Below, one piece after another: positions 11,701-21,836 of a DNA stretch of 64,000 nt (position 1 is the stretch's first letter; each line of letters begins with the position of its first letter). The translations under genes and the position numbers were made by a program. The stretch comes from Pocillopora verrucosa (lineage: Eukaryota; Cnidaria; Anthozoa; Scleractinia; Pocilloporidae), in NCBI RefSeq assembly GCF_036669915.1, contig NC_089324.1:3871244-3935243 (forward strand). The letters are read 5' to 3'. The notes below the pieces were generated by a model. That model was not told where the DNA came from, searched no databases, and saw nothing but the letters and a program-made list of their open reading frames with translations.

Positions 11701-14700
11701 GAGCTCCAGAGACAACAATAGATGAAATGGAGTCTGCTGTGGCTGTGGCAAAGGCAGCCTTCCCAGCCTGGGCAGAGCAGTCTATCCTGTCACGCCAACA
11801 GGTCATGTTCAACCTTCAGCATCTGGTGAAAAAGCACATGGTAGGAAACAATACTGATAAGGAAATGTGGCAGCATAGTTAAGTGTGCTTAACCTGGCAC
11901 TAGAAGTCAGAGTTCAGGTCTTGGCAGGGTCATTGTGTTATGTTCTTGAGTAAGAAACACTTAAATATTAACTCTCATAGTGCCTGCCTCTGCCAAGGGG
12001 TATAATTTTTGTACTGGTGAATTCAACATAGACATAGTACTCTCTTTGTGCCATAGGAGACAAGGGGATCTGAGTTTAGGTTTTGGCCTAGTCATTGTAT
12101 TGTGTTCTTGGGCAAGACACTTTACCCTCATGGTGCTTGTCTCCACCCAGGAGTATAATTTGGTAGTAGTGAACTATCAAGGAAGCCTGACAAAATGCTC
12201 GAGGGGCTTCCTGAAATGGACTTGTGGTTGAGTTGGTTGTTGGTCCTTGTCCTTACTCCAGACATTTTTCTCCAGCTCATCCAGTTTTCGTCCCTCTACA
12301 AAAACCAACATTCTAAATTCCAATTTTACCTGGTAGCAGTAGACAAGAAGAGCCACTTAGTAGAATGTCCTCTGCTAAATTTCATTTTATTTATTACCAT
12401 CCAGTGAATTCAAAGTAGATATAATTCAACCCTTAAACTCTCAGATCAAATTTGTAATTCTCCTTACTGTCAACCATACAATTCTTATAATGTTAGTTCA
12501 GAGAATTTAGTATTGGATCAACAAATTATCCCTAAATTGATACTTTTCTTTGTTCTCATCACTTATCTGGTAGATATTGTATTGATATTGTAAGGAGAAA
12601 TTCTGTCTTGGTCACTTTTGGGGATAATTTCTGTAGGCTTTGGTTCTCTTTGCCAGTATGAATATTCTCATTATTGTAATCTCTATATCCTCCCGATGAT
12701 GCAGACAATGAAGTTCTGTTAATAATATAATAAGGAGCTTTTTTTATTTGGTGATCATTTTCTTTCTTCTCAAACTGTAATGATTGATTCATTGGCCATA
12801 CTGTGAGGAAAAATTAGATGCTAGTCACTCTTGGTGGCCAAAGGATTAACCATGAAATAATACCACCAATGTTGGAATATGTTGGAGGGATTGGTGTAGC
12901 TCAATGATTTGATGGTTATTATAGATAGACAACTTGTATTTTTTTTTTTTGACAGGGAGAGATTGCTGACATCATCACCATGGACACTGGGAAAACTACG
13001 GCAGATGCTTTAGGCAGCGTGCAAAGAGGATTACGTGAGTTTGTGATTGTTTTGTCATCCCCTATAGCTTTTCTCCCTTAAACTTGAAATGGGACTTCAA
13101 TCATTGTGTTCAGCTCATGAGAGTGTTGGGTCTGTTTCCCTGAGTGTTGGGGTCAATAAGTGAAAGAGGAGGTGGAAATGGCATGTGTCCTTTTTGACAA
13201 GGGGGCACCACTGCTTCACAGCTCTTAAAAGAAGGCTGTAGATCATGTGGCTGTGGATGGTCTGTAAAAAACAAAACATGTGAGAGGAGGTGAAGTTAGT
13301 AAATAAGGTAAGAAAAGATGGAGAGGATGATGTGGCAGCCTAATGCATAACAAAGTGCAATGAAGTTAGATACATCAATTGGTTATAATTTTTTTTCTTT
13401 TTTTTTTTTTTCATTTCATTCAGAGGTTGTTGAACATGCATGCTCAGTTACCACTTTGCAGATGGGAGAAACTGTGTCCCAGATCACCAAAGATATGGAT
13501 ACATATTCTTATCGTGTTCCGCTGGGAGTCTGTGCAGGAATCACACCGTATGTGGAAACTTTATTATTGTCATTGTTATTATTATTAATGAATAGTGTGT
13601 ATGTGGCAGTTTATTGTGATTTCTTTCCATCCACTACTTTCCAGTCTTTCTTCCTTTTGATAGAAATAAACACGCTCAGGCCGCAGCCTGCCTGATTACA
13701 AGTCATTACCCCTTTTTATGTTTTGGTTTCTGTTATTTATTTCATGACAAGGTCTCCAGTCTTCCTACCTCAACTAAAACCAGTTGTCTAAATTACAACC
13801 TCAACCAGGAAACAGAGAACAAACAACAAGCTAGTGGCAGTGTTACTGCTAAAATCCAATTTATCTTTACTTTTCCTTCATTTTGTTTTAAACACTACAT
13901 GATGGTCAATCAAAGAGCTAGTCAAAGCCTGTACTCTCTCTCTCTCTCTTTTTTTTTTTTTTTTTTTTCAGGTTTAACTTTCCAGCTATGGTGCCATTAT
14001 GGGTAAGTTAAATTCTTGTTTTTGAGAGTAGTTTTCATTTCTTATACCCTTGAAAAAAGTCCATCTATCTATCTATGCCCATCACTCCTCCTGGGGCATA
14101 GGCTGCGAACAACAGTCCACTAGAGACCTCTGTTCTGGGTCATCCTTTCTAATTGGCTCCACAAGTGGCAGGTCTCTTTGATGTCAACCTTAAGGTCATG
14201 ACATCAGGTGTTCCTTGGTTGCCCTCCCTTTCTCTAACCCTGGGGATTCCAGTAGAGGGCCTGTCTTGTGACACTTGATGTTGGTTTGGGAAGAGTGTAC
14301 CATATCCATGTCCATCTTCACCTTCTGATTTCATATTCTGTTGGTATTTGGTTAGCCTCTCTCCAGAGGTCTGTATTGCTGATGATGTCTGGCCAGCAGA
14401 CCTATAGAATTCCTCTTAGGCAGCTGTTGATGAATGTCTGAACTTTAAGTAGTTTAGCGATAATGTTAAGAGCCACAGAAAAGTTTGCAGCTTAGAGCCC
14501 TATTTTTATATGGACCCACAAGAACAAGGACTGTCAAGTTATGATGATATTTTCCAATAATTTGTTTGTAGATGTTCCCTATGGCACTGGTTTGTGGCAA
14601 CACTATGATTCTCAAACCATCAGAGAGGAACCCTGGCTCAACCATGTTCATAATGAAGTTGGCACAAGAGGCTGGTGTTCCTGAAGGCTGTGTTAATGTC

Positions 14701-17700
14701 ATACATGGGACTGTTGATCGTAATGATATTTCCTTTTTCAATTAATACCATACAGCATGTTCTTTTTTTTTGCCTGTTTTCAAGAGTAGCAGTTGTACAC
14801 TGCCTTGTAAATTTATTTACCCTTTAACTCTCAGAAGTGATTAACATGTTATTTCTCCCTATAATATCCATACATTATCCAGCAAACAGGTAATGAGAAA
14901 ACTCAAACTTATCAGGTAGAAGTTGTTGCCTTGATCTAAAACCAAATTCTTGTAACCAACTTACAAGGAAATGTGTAGCAGCTAGAGGGAAGAATTAACA
15001 ATCAGATCTTGGCGGTTAAAGGGTTAAAGGAGATTGGTTTTACATCAATGACTCCCTCTAGCTGGTAATTTTGTCTTTTCTCATCGCTTCCAAGGTAGAT
15101 ACTGTATTGATATTGTATAGAGAATTGACATGTCAAGTACTTCTGAGATTTGATAGCTTGAAGATAAGCAATAGGTGTTTAGCACACACCCAAGCAGTAC
15201 TGATGAAAAGGAAGATTTCTACCTGGAAAACCATGCTAATTTAATCATTTGACATTTCACTGTTTGGTTTTTCTGTAGCTGTGAGGTTCATCTGTGAGCA
15301 CCCAGACATTCGAGCAATTTCTTTTGTTGGATCTGACACAGCTGTAAGTACATTTAAATAATCAACTCTTAAGTTTGCTCCTAACTCTTTAACCCCCAAG
15401 ATCTCATTAGTAATTCTCCTTACTGTCTGCTATACATTTCTTCTCATATTACTTCTGAGAATTTGGTGTTGAATCAACTAATAATTCCCCAATTGATACT
15501 TTTCTTGGTTCTCATCTCTTGTCTTCTTGATTTTGTATAGATATTGTAAGGAGAAATTCTGTCTTGGTCACTCATGGGAGTTAAAGGGTTAAAGATGTAA
15601 CCTTGTCTCTCATTGAATTTTCATTTCTTGTCAGGGTAAATACATCTATGAGACTGGTTCCAAGCATGGAAAAAGAGTACAATCAAATATGGTAAAATTA
15701 AAGAATGCTGATGTATAAAACCTTTTCACCCTAGTTAATATCAGTATGCATATTCTCCATACTGTTCTCTATACATTTCATAAGGTGCTGACAAGGAGAA
15801 TTTCTTTAGTTGCTTATCTTGTCCTTTATTATCATGATCTTAATATAAGGAGAAATTAGATGCTACAATTTTGTCACTCTTAAGTGTCAAATGTGTTTTA
15901 TTTTTTCTTGCCCTCTGATGGAAAAAAAAAAGATTCCCTATCGACTCTTTCACGGACAAAAGCACTGTTTTCCACCATCCAGCTATTTGCCTCGTTGTGT
16001 TAAAAAACTTATCCCAAAGTATTTCAGTGTTACTTTGTTTCTGTTTACATAGAATACAGTAATTGAAGTTTTCATAGCTGTTGGGTGGAGGTTTACTTTG
16101 TGAACATGGCATGCTGATAAATCCTTAACAGTGACTGGCAAGACAGAGCCAGGAAGGGTGAAGGAAATTCAAAGCTCCTCCTCCCTTCTCCAAAGAAAGA
16201 ATCTCATAAACAGAATACGTTTTCACTGAAACCATGCCCTGACCTCCCCCCCCTCCCTCCCGAAATGACTGTTTATCGTGTGTTTTTTTTTAAAGGGAGC
16301 AAAAAACCATGGTGTGATCATGCCTGATGCTAATAAGGAGAACACAATCAACCAGGTTTGTGGCGTTTTTTAAGAGCGCTTTTCGACTGATTTGTAAAAC
16401 CAAAACTAAAGTAATCGCACGGCCAATCAGAACAGGGGAGATAACACAGTGAGCCGATGAGAACTCATGGTGGAAATAAGCAAACTACCCGAAGCGCGGG
16501 AAAACGTGAGTGGTGATGTTGCGAATGGTGTTAGCTTTGCCTTTGATTGGTTAAAAAAGATGGCATGCGAATTATCGACCAATCACAGAGCAACGAAAAA
16601 GAAAACCAGAGAAATTCCAGATCACTAACGACAATTAGTTGAAAACTGTTCCAACTCAGCTTTCCATTAAAATCATCTTGCGACAGAACTACAAATGAAA
16701 ATGTTTTAGTGAGGTATAACCAATACTATATTTAAATGATGTTTTAGCTGGTTGGAGCAGCATTTGGCGCCGCAGGTCAGAGGTGCATGGCTCTAACAAC
16801 TGCGATTTTTGTTGGAGAAAGTAAAGAATGGATCCCTGATCTTGTAGCCAAAGCCAAGCAACTTCAGGTGAACGAAGGTAATATGTCCAAAGAGAACCTT
16901 GTTTTAAAATTATTTCGAAATATGTATCTTTAGGCCTTGTACAAGGCACATTTCTATTGTTAATCTTAAGGGTTCTTTCGTTGCATTTTATGCTGTGCGT
17001 CCTGCGTTTTTTTGTATCGTGATGTTACCTCGTTTGTATTTCTGTAGCATCTTCAGTTGACGTAACGTTTGTTGTGTTACGTGATGTTACTCTGTGTTGT
17101 ACTAAACTTTACGTTACGTTACGTGACGTTTTGGTGCGTTACGCGTTCTTACGTTACCGTACATCTCTTTATGTTGCACCTCAACGTCATGTCTTTTCTC
17201 TTTCATCTCGTTAGGTCATCAGCCAGGTACAGATCTCGGACCTGTCATTTCACCAGCATCGAAAGAACGAATCTGTAATCTGGTGCAATCTGGTATTGAG
17301 GAAGGAGCAAAGGTAGGAATTTCTCTCTAGCGGAGACATGCCTTCTCGCCAGAATAAAGAAATGTTGGATTTTGCGCTGGAGAGTACCAGCCGATCATGT
17401 ATTTTCTGCAGGAAGTTGGGTTTCCCCTTCGCGGAAAATCAGTGACACACTCAACTGTGCTTTGTACGCCACTCTTTTGTTCTTACCACAATTTGACGTC
17501 ATCTTTGATCTATCACTGAACAGACGCACAGCAACATGGAATTTATTTGATAACCCTTTAACTCCCATGAGTGACCAAAACAGAATTTCTCCTTACGATA
17601 TCAATACAATATCAACCAGACAGGTGATGAGAATAAAGAAAAATATCAATTTGGGAATAATTAGTTGATTCAATACTTAATTCTCTGAACTAACATTACA

Positions 17701-19739
17701 AGAATTGTATGGTTGACAGTAAGGAGAATTACAAATTTGATCTGCGAGTTACAGTGTTAAATTTACCACATAGAATTTATAGAATGGAATTCAGAGGAAT
17801 TCTCTCTTTAATTAGGATTCATTCAAATTAAACTGACAATTTAATCTTTTGACAGGTTGAACTTGATGGCCGTGACGTTGTAGTGAAAGGTTTCGAAAAA
17901 GGAAATTTTATTGCTCCAACCATCGTGTCCAATGTCACAGTAAGTAACACTATTTTCTATAGTTTTACGCTTATTTAGCCTGTAACTGCTCTAAAAAGAG
18001 AAAGAGAGGGGAAAAAAAGGGGAAAATGAGTGGCTTATCGTGTTTGAGCCAATCAGAGTAAGCACGCTCGTTGGTGTGACATTTTAGAAGCGCTTTGCAC
18101 GTGTTCGAAAATTTGCTGAGTTTTTCATCAGAGGCATACTCTTCAGTACGTGGTTCTGTTTTGCATCTTTTTCCCGCGCTTCCGTATTTTTCAACCCTAG
18201 ATGCTAGTCTCATCTTTCGCAAGCGCAACGGTATTATTCTTAATACCAACCTAGTTCCCAGGATCTCTCCTCTTCCCCCCTCTCCCCTCCCCCTTATTCT
18301 AGGAGGTGAAAAGAAGAAAGAGCCTGGGAACGAGGGTGGTGCGAAACATTCTTTACTGCTCACGATTGCCTTTTGTTTCTTTCGTTACTCCAGCCGGAAA
18401 TGACGTGTTACAAGGAGGAGATCTTTGGACCTGTTCTTATCACTATGAATGTGGACACTCTGGATGATGTAATGTTCAATTTTCATTACTTTAAAATTTC
18501 ACTTTCACCAGGGGACGCGGTAGCACAGCAGGGGACGCGGTAGCACAGCAGTTGGCGCGCTACAGATCAGAGGGTCTGGGTCCCTTTAATTACCAAAATC
18601 TGATTCTGGATTATTCGTACTGTCTGTCTTAACATTTCTCGCAATCTTAGCTTTAAGAACTTGATGTAAAATCAAGAAACGTTTCTTAGTTGATTATTTT
18701 CTTTCTTCTCATAACATTTCTGCGTGAAAATGCATTAACATTACAAGGAGAAATTCCTTTTTGACTCTCAAGGGTTAAAGAATTAATTTTGTGGGTTGAA
18801 CAGAGGTTTGTTCGTTTCATTTAAGGCTATTGACATTGTGAACAGTAACCCGTACGGTAATGGAACTGCTATCTTCACAAACTCTGGATCAATAGCACGA
18901 AAATACCAGCACAAAGTGGATGTTGGACAAGTGAGTAACAAAAAGCGTTAAAGTGTATTTCTACTGTGTTACAAAATCAGAACAAAGGAAAAAACCCGAA
19001 GAAGTTTAAGTAAAAGACAAGGAAACTGCTTGAAACGCGGGAAAACGCGGGTGACCAAGTCGCGGTTTGCGATCTTATTGGTTGAGAAGGTGGCGCGAGC
19101 TGTTTTCTGAACCAATCACATATCGAAGTAAAGCAAAACCAAAGCCATCCTGGATCAGTTGGTAAGATTATTTGATTTTTTTCTTTCATCGTAGATCGGT
19201 GTCAACGTTCCCATCCCAGTCCCCCTTCCCATGTTCTCTTTCACTGGATCACGTGGTTCTTTCTTAGGAGATGCGCACTTCTACGGAAAACAGGTTGGTA
19301 AAGATGTCTCAAACGTGTGTGTGGGGGGGGGGGGGGTAACATGTTGATCCTGTACAAGACAAAATCCTTTCATTTCGCTTCTTTGCTCAAAACGAAATTG
19401 TCATTGAAAATGAGGAGTAAGATTCCTCTCATCTTCTGTGTGCTTGGCTTATTCGGATTGTGATTTCAGCCCTTAATGAAAGAGCCTTACGTTTGGCGAA
19501 TGATACTAGCTGGAGCGGAATTGGGAGCCAGCCACCCATATTTTCACTTTTCACTTCTACTGGGTCCCATTTACTATCTAAGAGCTTTGTTTTACTGGCT
19601 TACTAAACATCGACTTTTCTTTTGAATTTGTGTTCAGGGCATCAACTTCTACCTGGAAGTAAAGACCATCACAAGTCTCTGGAGAGACGAAGATGCAGAA
19701 GCCCTCAAAGCACCAACAGCGTTCCCCACTATGAAGTAA
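8739..19739 (+). CDS. ALDH6A1: ALDH6A1, mitochondrial methylmalonate-semialdehyde dehydrogenase, 18 exons
   Basis: Exons: 8739-8789, 10011-10055, 10977-11051, 11679-11840, 12956-13034, 13424-13547, 13972-14002, 14572-14719, 15279-15343, 15635-15691, 16296-16355, 16748-16877, 17215-17312, 17856-17939, 18394-18468, 18826-18930, 19195-19293 and 19638-19739. Phases join throughout, giving 1590 nt and 529 residues (human 535). The N-terminus ([14 protein letters not shown]) is Arg/Ser-rich without acids, as expected for a mitochondrial presequence. Recognisable blocks are [29 protein letters not shown], the catalytic [10 protein letters not shown] motif with Cys312, [18 protein letters not shown] and [14 protein letters not shown]. 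The family oxidises methylmalonate and malonate semialdehydes with NAD and CoA to propionyl- and acetyl-CoA in valine and thymine catabolism. No disruption seen. Introns hold TTAA MITEs and a LINE remnant. Confidence 0.97.
10297..10508 (+). repeat. TTAA MITE family B, full length
   Basis: Runs from CCATTTAACTTCTAAGAGTG to GTTAGGGTGTAAAGGGTTA, with TTAAGGTCATGA and GATTGTTAAACAAATTCTCC inside. Lies in ALDH6A1 intron 2. Confidence 0.75.
11403..11512 (+). repeat. right-end fragment of the foldback/hammerhead-like element
   Basis: Contains the TCAACTCAGTTGATAATACT, AAATTACCCTGTTACACTCT and CCCCCTTTATT blocks found at the right end of the 20318-20566 element. Truncated; lies in ALDH6A1 intron 3. 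Confidence 0.65.
12428..12625 (+). repeat. TTAA MITE family A
   Basis: CCCTTAAACTCTCAGATC start, GAGAATTTAGTATTGGATCA core and TAAGGAGAAATTCTGTCTTG; lies in ALDH6A1 intron 4. Family B-like debris (AAATTAGATGCTAGTCACTC) follows at about 12800-12850. Confidence 0.7.
14087..14440 (-). mobile_element. non-LTR retrotransposon (LINE) remnant, C-terminal end of reverse-transcriptase ORF
   Basis: One minus-strand frame reads in pieces as [28 protein letters not shown] and a final LCPRRSDG with two internal stops. I recognise this as the decayed C-terminal tail seen in many animal LINE polyproteins. No intact reading frame remains. It is inserted in ALDH6A1 intron 7. The clade is not resolved. Confidence 0.65.
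14820..15023 (+). repeat. TTAA MITE family C, full length
   Basis: CCCTTTAACTCTCAGAAGTG to GGCGGTTAAAGGG followed by TTAA; lies in ALDH6A1 intron 8. Confidence 0.8.
15385..15593 (+). repeat. TTAA MITE family A, full length
   Basis: CTCTTTAACCCCCAAGATCT to GGGAGTTAAAGGG plus TTAA, with the complete family A core; lies in ALDH6A1 intron 9. A family B copy in reverse follows after exon 10 at 15727-15905. Confidence 0.8.
15727..15905 (-). repeat. TTAA MITE family B
   Basis: Reverse copy beginning AATATCAGTATGCATATTCT and ending near AGATGCTACAATTTTGTCAC; lies in ALDH6A1 intron 10. The outer terminus has decayed. Confidence 0.65.
16371..16660 (-). repeat. ATTGG/CCAAT-rich dispersed repeat
   Basis: Starts with AGAGCGCTTTTCGACTGATT, the reverse complement of the end of the copy at 41030-41265. 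Contains repeated CCAATCA/TGATTGG words. Related copies lie at 18953-19165, 40345-40500, 41030-41265 and 61556-61740. Lies in ALDH6A1 intron 11. Confidence 0.55.
17553..17758 (-). repeat. TTAA MITE family A, full length
   Basis: Reverse copy with CCCTTTAACTCCCATGAGTG, the AATTTCTCCTTACGATATCA block and GTAAGGAGAATTACAAATTT; lies in ALDH6A1 intron 13. Confidence 0.8.
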
Positions 19740-20131
19740 ATCAAGGAAGCAAAAAATTAGCACAGAATTCTTGCCATATATGAAGCGTAGACCTCATTTA
19801 GTACCCAGATTTTTCTTGTGTGATTGGTCACGGGAGATCTGGGTGTAAGACCAACACTCCGCGTACGGACCAGAGATTGAGATTTGAATGAATAAAAAAA
19901 TGGCTTTTGTGTGGGTGACATAAACGAAAGAGATGTAGAGGAAAAATTCAACCGTTCATGTTTCACAACGATACTGTGAGTGTTTAGCGATGGAAGGAAA
20001 GTTAGAAACCCAAGGAGAGAATATTTTTAATGGCGGCTGAATATTATGACTCAGTATTGCTAATGTACTCTTCAATTCTTGCAGACTATTGACCGTACAT
20101 CTGTATATTGCTACTCTGTGGACTGTCCGTA

Positions 20132-20137
20132 AATAAA
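20132..20137 (+). promoter_or_regulatory. candidate polyadenylation signal of ALDH6A1
   Basis: AATAAA lies 393 bp after the ALDH6A1 stop codon. Confidence 0.55.
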
Positions 20138-20517
20138 GCAGTTACCTAACATGTCAATTCTTCAGCAGTGTAGTAGAATGAAGAAAAAAGCCCTCTTAAA
20201 ATGATTAAAATATCGAACTTCGCGCGAGTGACTTCACTGTTTCGATGAGACATACGAAATTATTAAATGAGAGATCACGTGCGCTTGCCTTAGACACCAT
20301 ATGTTATGCTGAATTACAGCAGGTAATTTAGTGTTAACAACTGGGTTGAAAACGTAAATTAGCCACCTTAAAGGGTAAAAAAGCTGACGTTTCGAGCGTT
20401 AGCCCTTCCTCAATCGCTCTGACGAAGGGCTAACGCTCGAAACGTCAGCTTTTTTACCCTTTACGGTGGCTAATTTACGTTTTCAACCCAGTTGTTGACA
20501 CTAAATTACCTGCTATA

Positions 20518-20562
<45 letters not shown>

Positions 20563-21836
20563 TTTATTCATGCTGAATTACACACGCATTTGGATTGATG
20601 AAGAATAGACGCTCACCTTTCACAAATTTTATTCTTCATTATTTAAATCAAATAGATTCCATGTTTCCGTGGCTCAGTTCAGTGAGAGATCACAAAAGAC
20701 GGCAAAAGGTGGGTAGAACATCGATGACACATGTGGCTGTACCTCGTGAACTTCGCTTTTGTTCTTACCACATTTTGACGTCATCTGTGATCTATTATTG
20801 AACAGACACACGGCAACGTGGAATCTATTCGGTAACCCTTAAACTTCCAAGATCTAATAGTTAATTCTCCCCTTCAGCTACCACTTTTTGCCTTGTAATT
20901 ATAAATTACTGACGAGAATCTGGTATCAGATCAAGATATTTTAACCTAGGGAGAAGTTACATTTTTGTCACCTTTGGGAGTTAAACGGTTCAGTAGATGT
21001 GCGGCTCTGGCGGTTTGCATTCGCGCGTATATTTGAGAAATATTTCATGAAAACAGTATGACTTTTCCGAGATTCCCTAGCCTCAATTTATCATTTGATG
21101 ATTAGAGAAATAATCCAAAGTTATGCAGACTCTTGACTACGCCCAGATTCTTCAAACATCCTGAGTGTTAATATGAGGCTACGTAAACACGGGAAATTGA
21201 AAGTCCTTTTATGGTTAAACTGACGTGGAAAAGGTTTTAAGCTGATTATTACCTGAGATCAAATCATAAGTTATGACATATAAAATGAACATCTTGTCAT
21301 CTTAATCTTATTTAATTTCAGTCACAGTTTAAACGCCTAAGGAATGAAACGAATTGTTAACAAGCTTAGGACTAATCTTCGTATTTTAGTCTTACAACTA
21401 AGTTAAAAACATGAGAAACGCCTCCTTTCCTAAACGCCTCTAAAATTAAGAATAACCGCTGGTGCTGTCTCATGTGGGTGGTTATGGTTCGTTCCCAAGG
21501 TTGCAGACTTGTGTCTATAATTTTCTTCTCGAAAAATTATTTTTGTTAGAGAAGAAATTGAAAGAAAGAGAGATTTCCCCTGCGATGCCCCCTTCCATTC
21601 TTCGCAAATGTTCGGCAAATTATTGAAGATACTCGCAGAGACTCGGAATCTTTCGGTTTTTCAGTTTGAGGTCCTAGCGGAAAGCCTGGGAACTAAAAAT
21701 CCGATGGCAAACAAACAACCATCGAGTTGTTCGTGAACGGACGTAAGCGCCTGAAGCTGTCCTTCTTGGCTAAAAATAAAACGGGAAATAGCAACATCTG
21801 CTCATGGACAAGGAACTGTTAGGTTAGAAGCGAATT
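20138..21836. other. intergenic region between ALDH6A1 and the SOCS gene
   Basis: Contains the 20318-20566 foldback element and a family C-like fragment with an internal deletion (20835-20993). The rest shows no exon I can support and presumably holds the SOCS promoter and 5' UTR. Confidence 0.5.
20318..20566. mobile_element. foldback retroelement-like insertion with hammerhead-ribozyme-like core and 13-bp target duplication
   Basis: Two arms of roughly 90 bp are inverted around a short CCTCAATCGCTCTGACG centre, followed by a unique tail ending in TTTAGAAACTTACCCC and TTTATTC. The insertion is flanked by the direct repeat ATGCTGAATTACA (about 20305-20317 and the same word after the tail), which looks like a target-site duplication. 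On the + strand 20416-20449 reads GCT-CTGACGA-A-GGGC-TAAC-GCTC-GAAAC-GTC-AGC, the layout of a hammerhead ribozyme core. The opposite arm has TTGAGGA in place of CTGANGA. Related copies: 11403, 31692, 37130 and 63719. Confidence 0.7.

Noticed and set aside
13360-13695. 111-codon ORF covering ALDH6A1 exon 6
   Set aside because: It is the exon 6 frame read through both flanking introns; the true exon is 13424-13547.
18520-18565. Promoter-like direct repeat AGGGGACGCGGTAGCACAGC twice
   Set aside because: A short local duplication inside ALDH6A1 intron 15, probably part of a tRNA-like repeat; no regulatory evidence.
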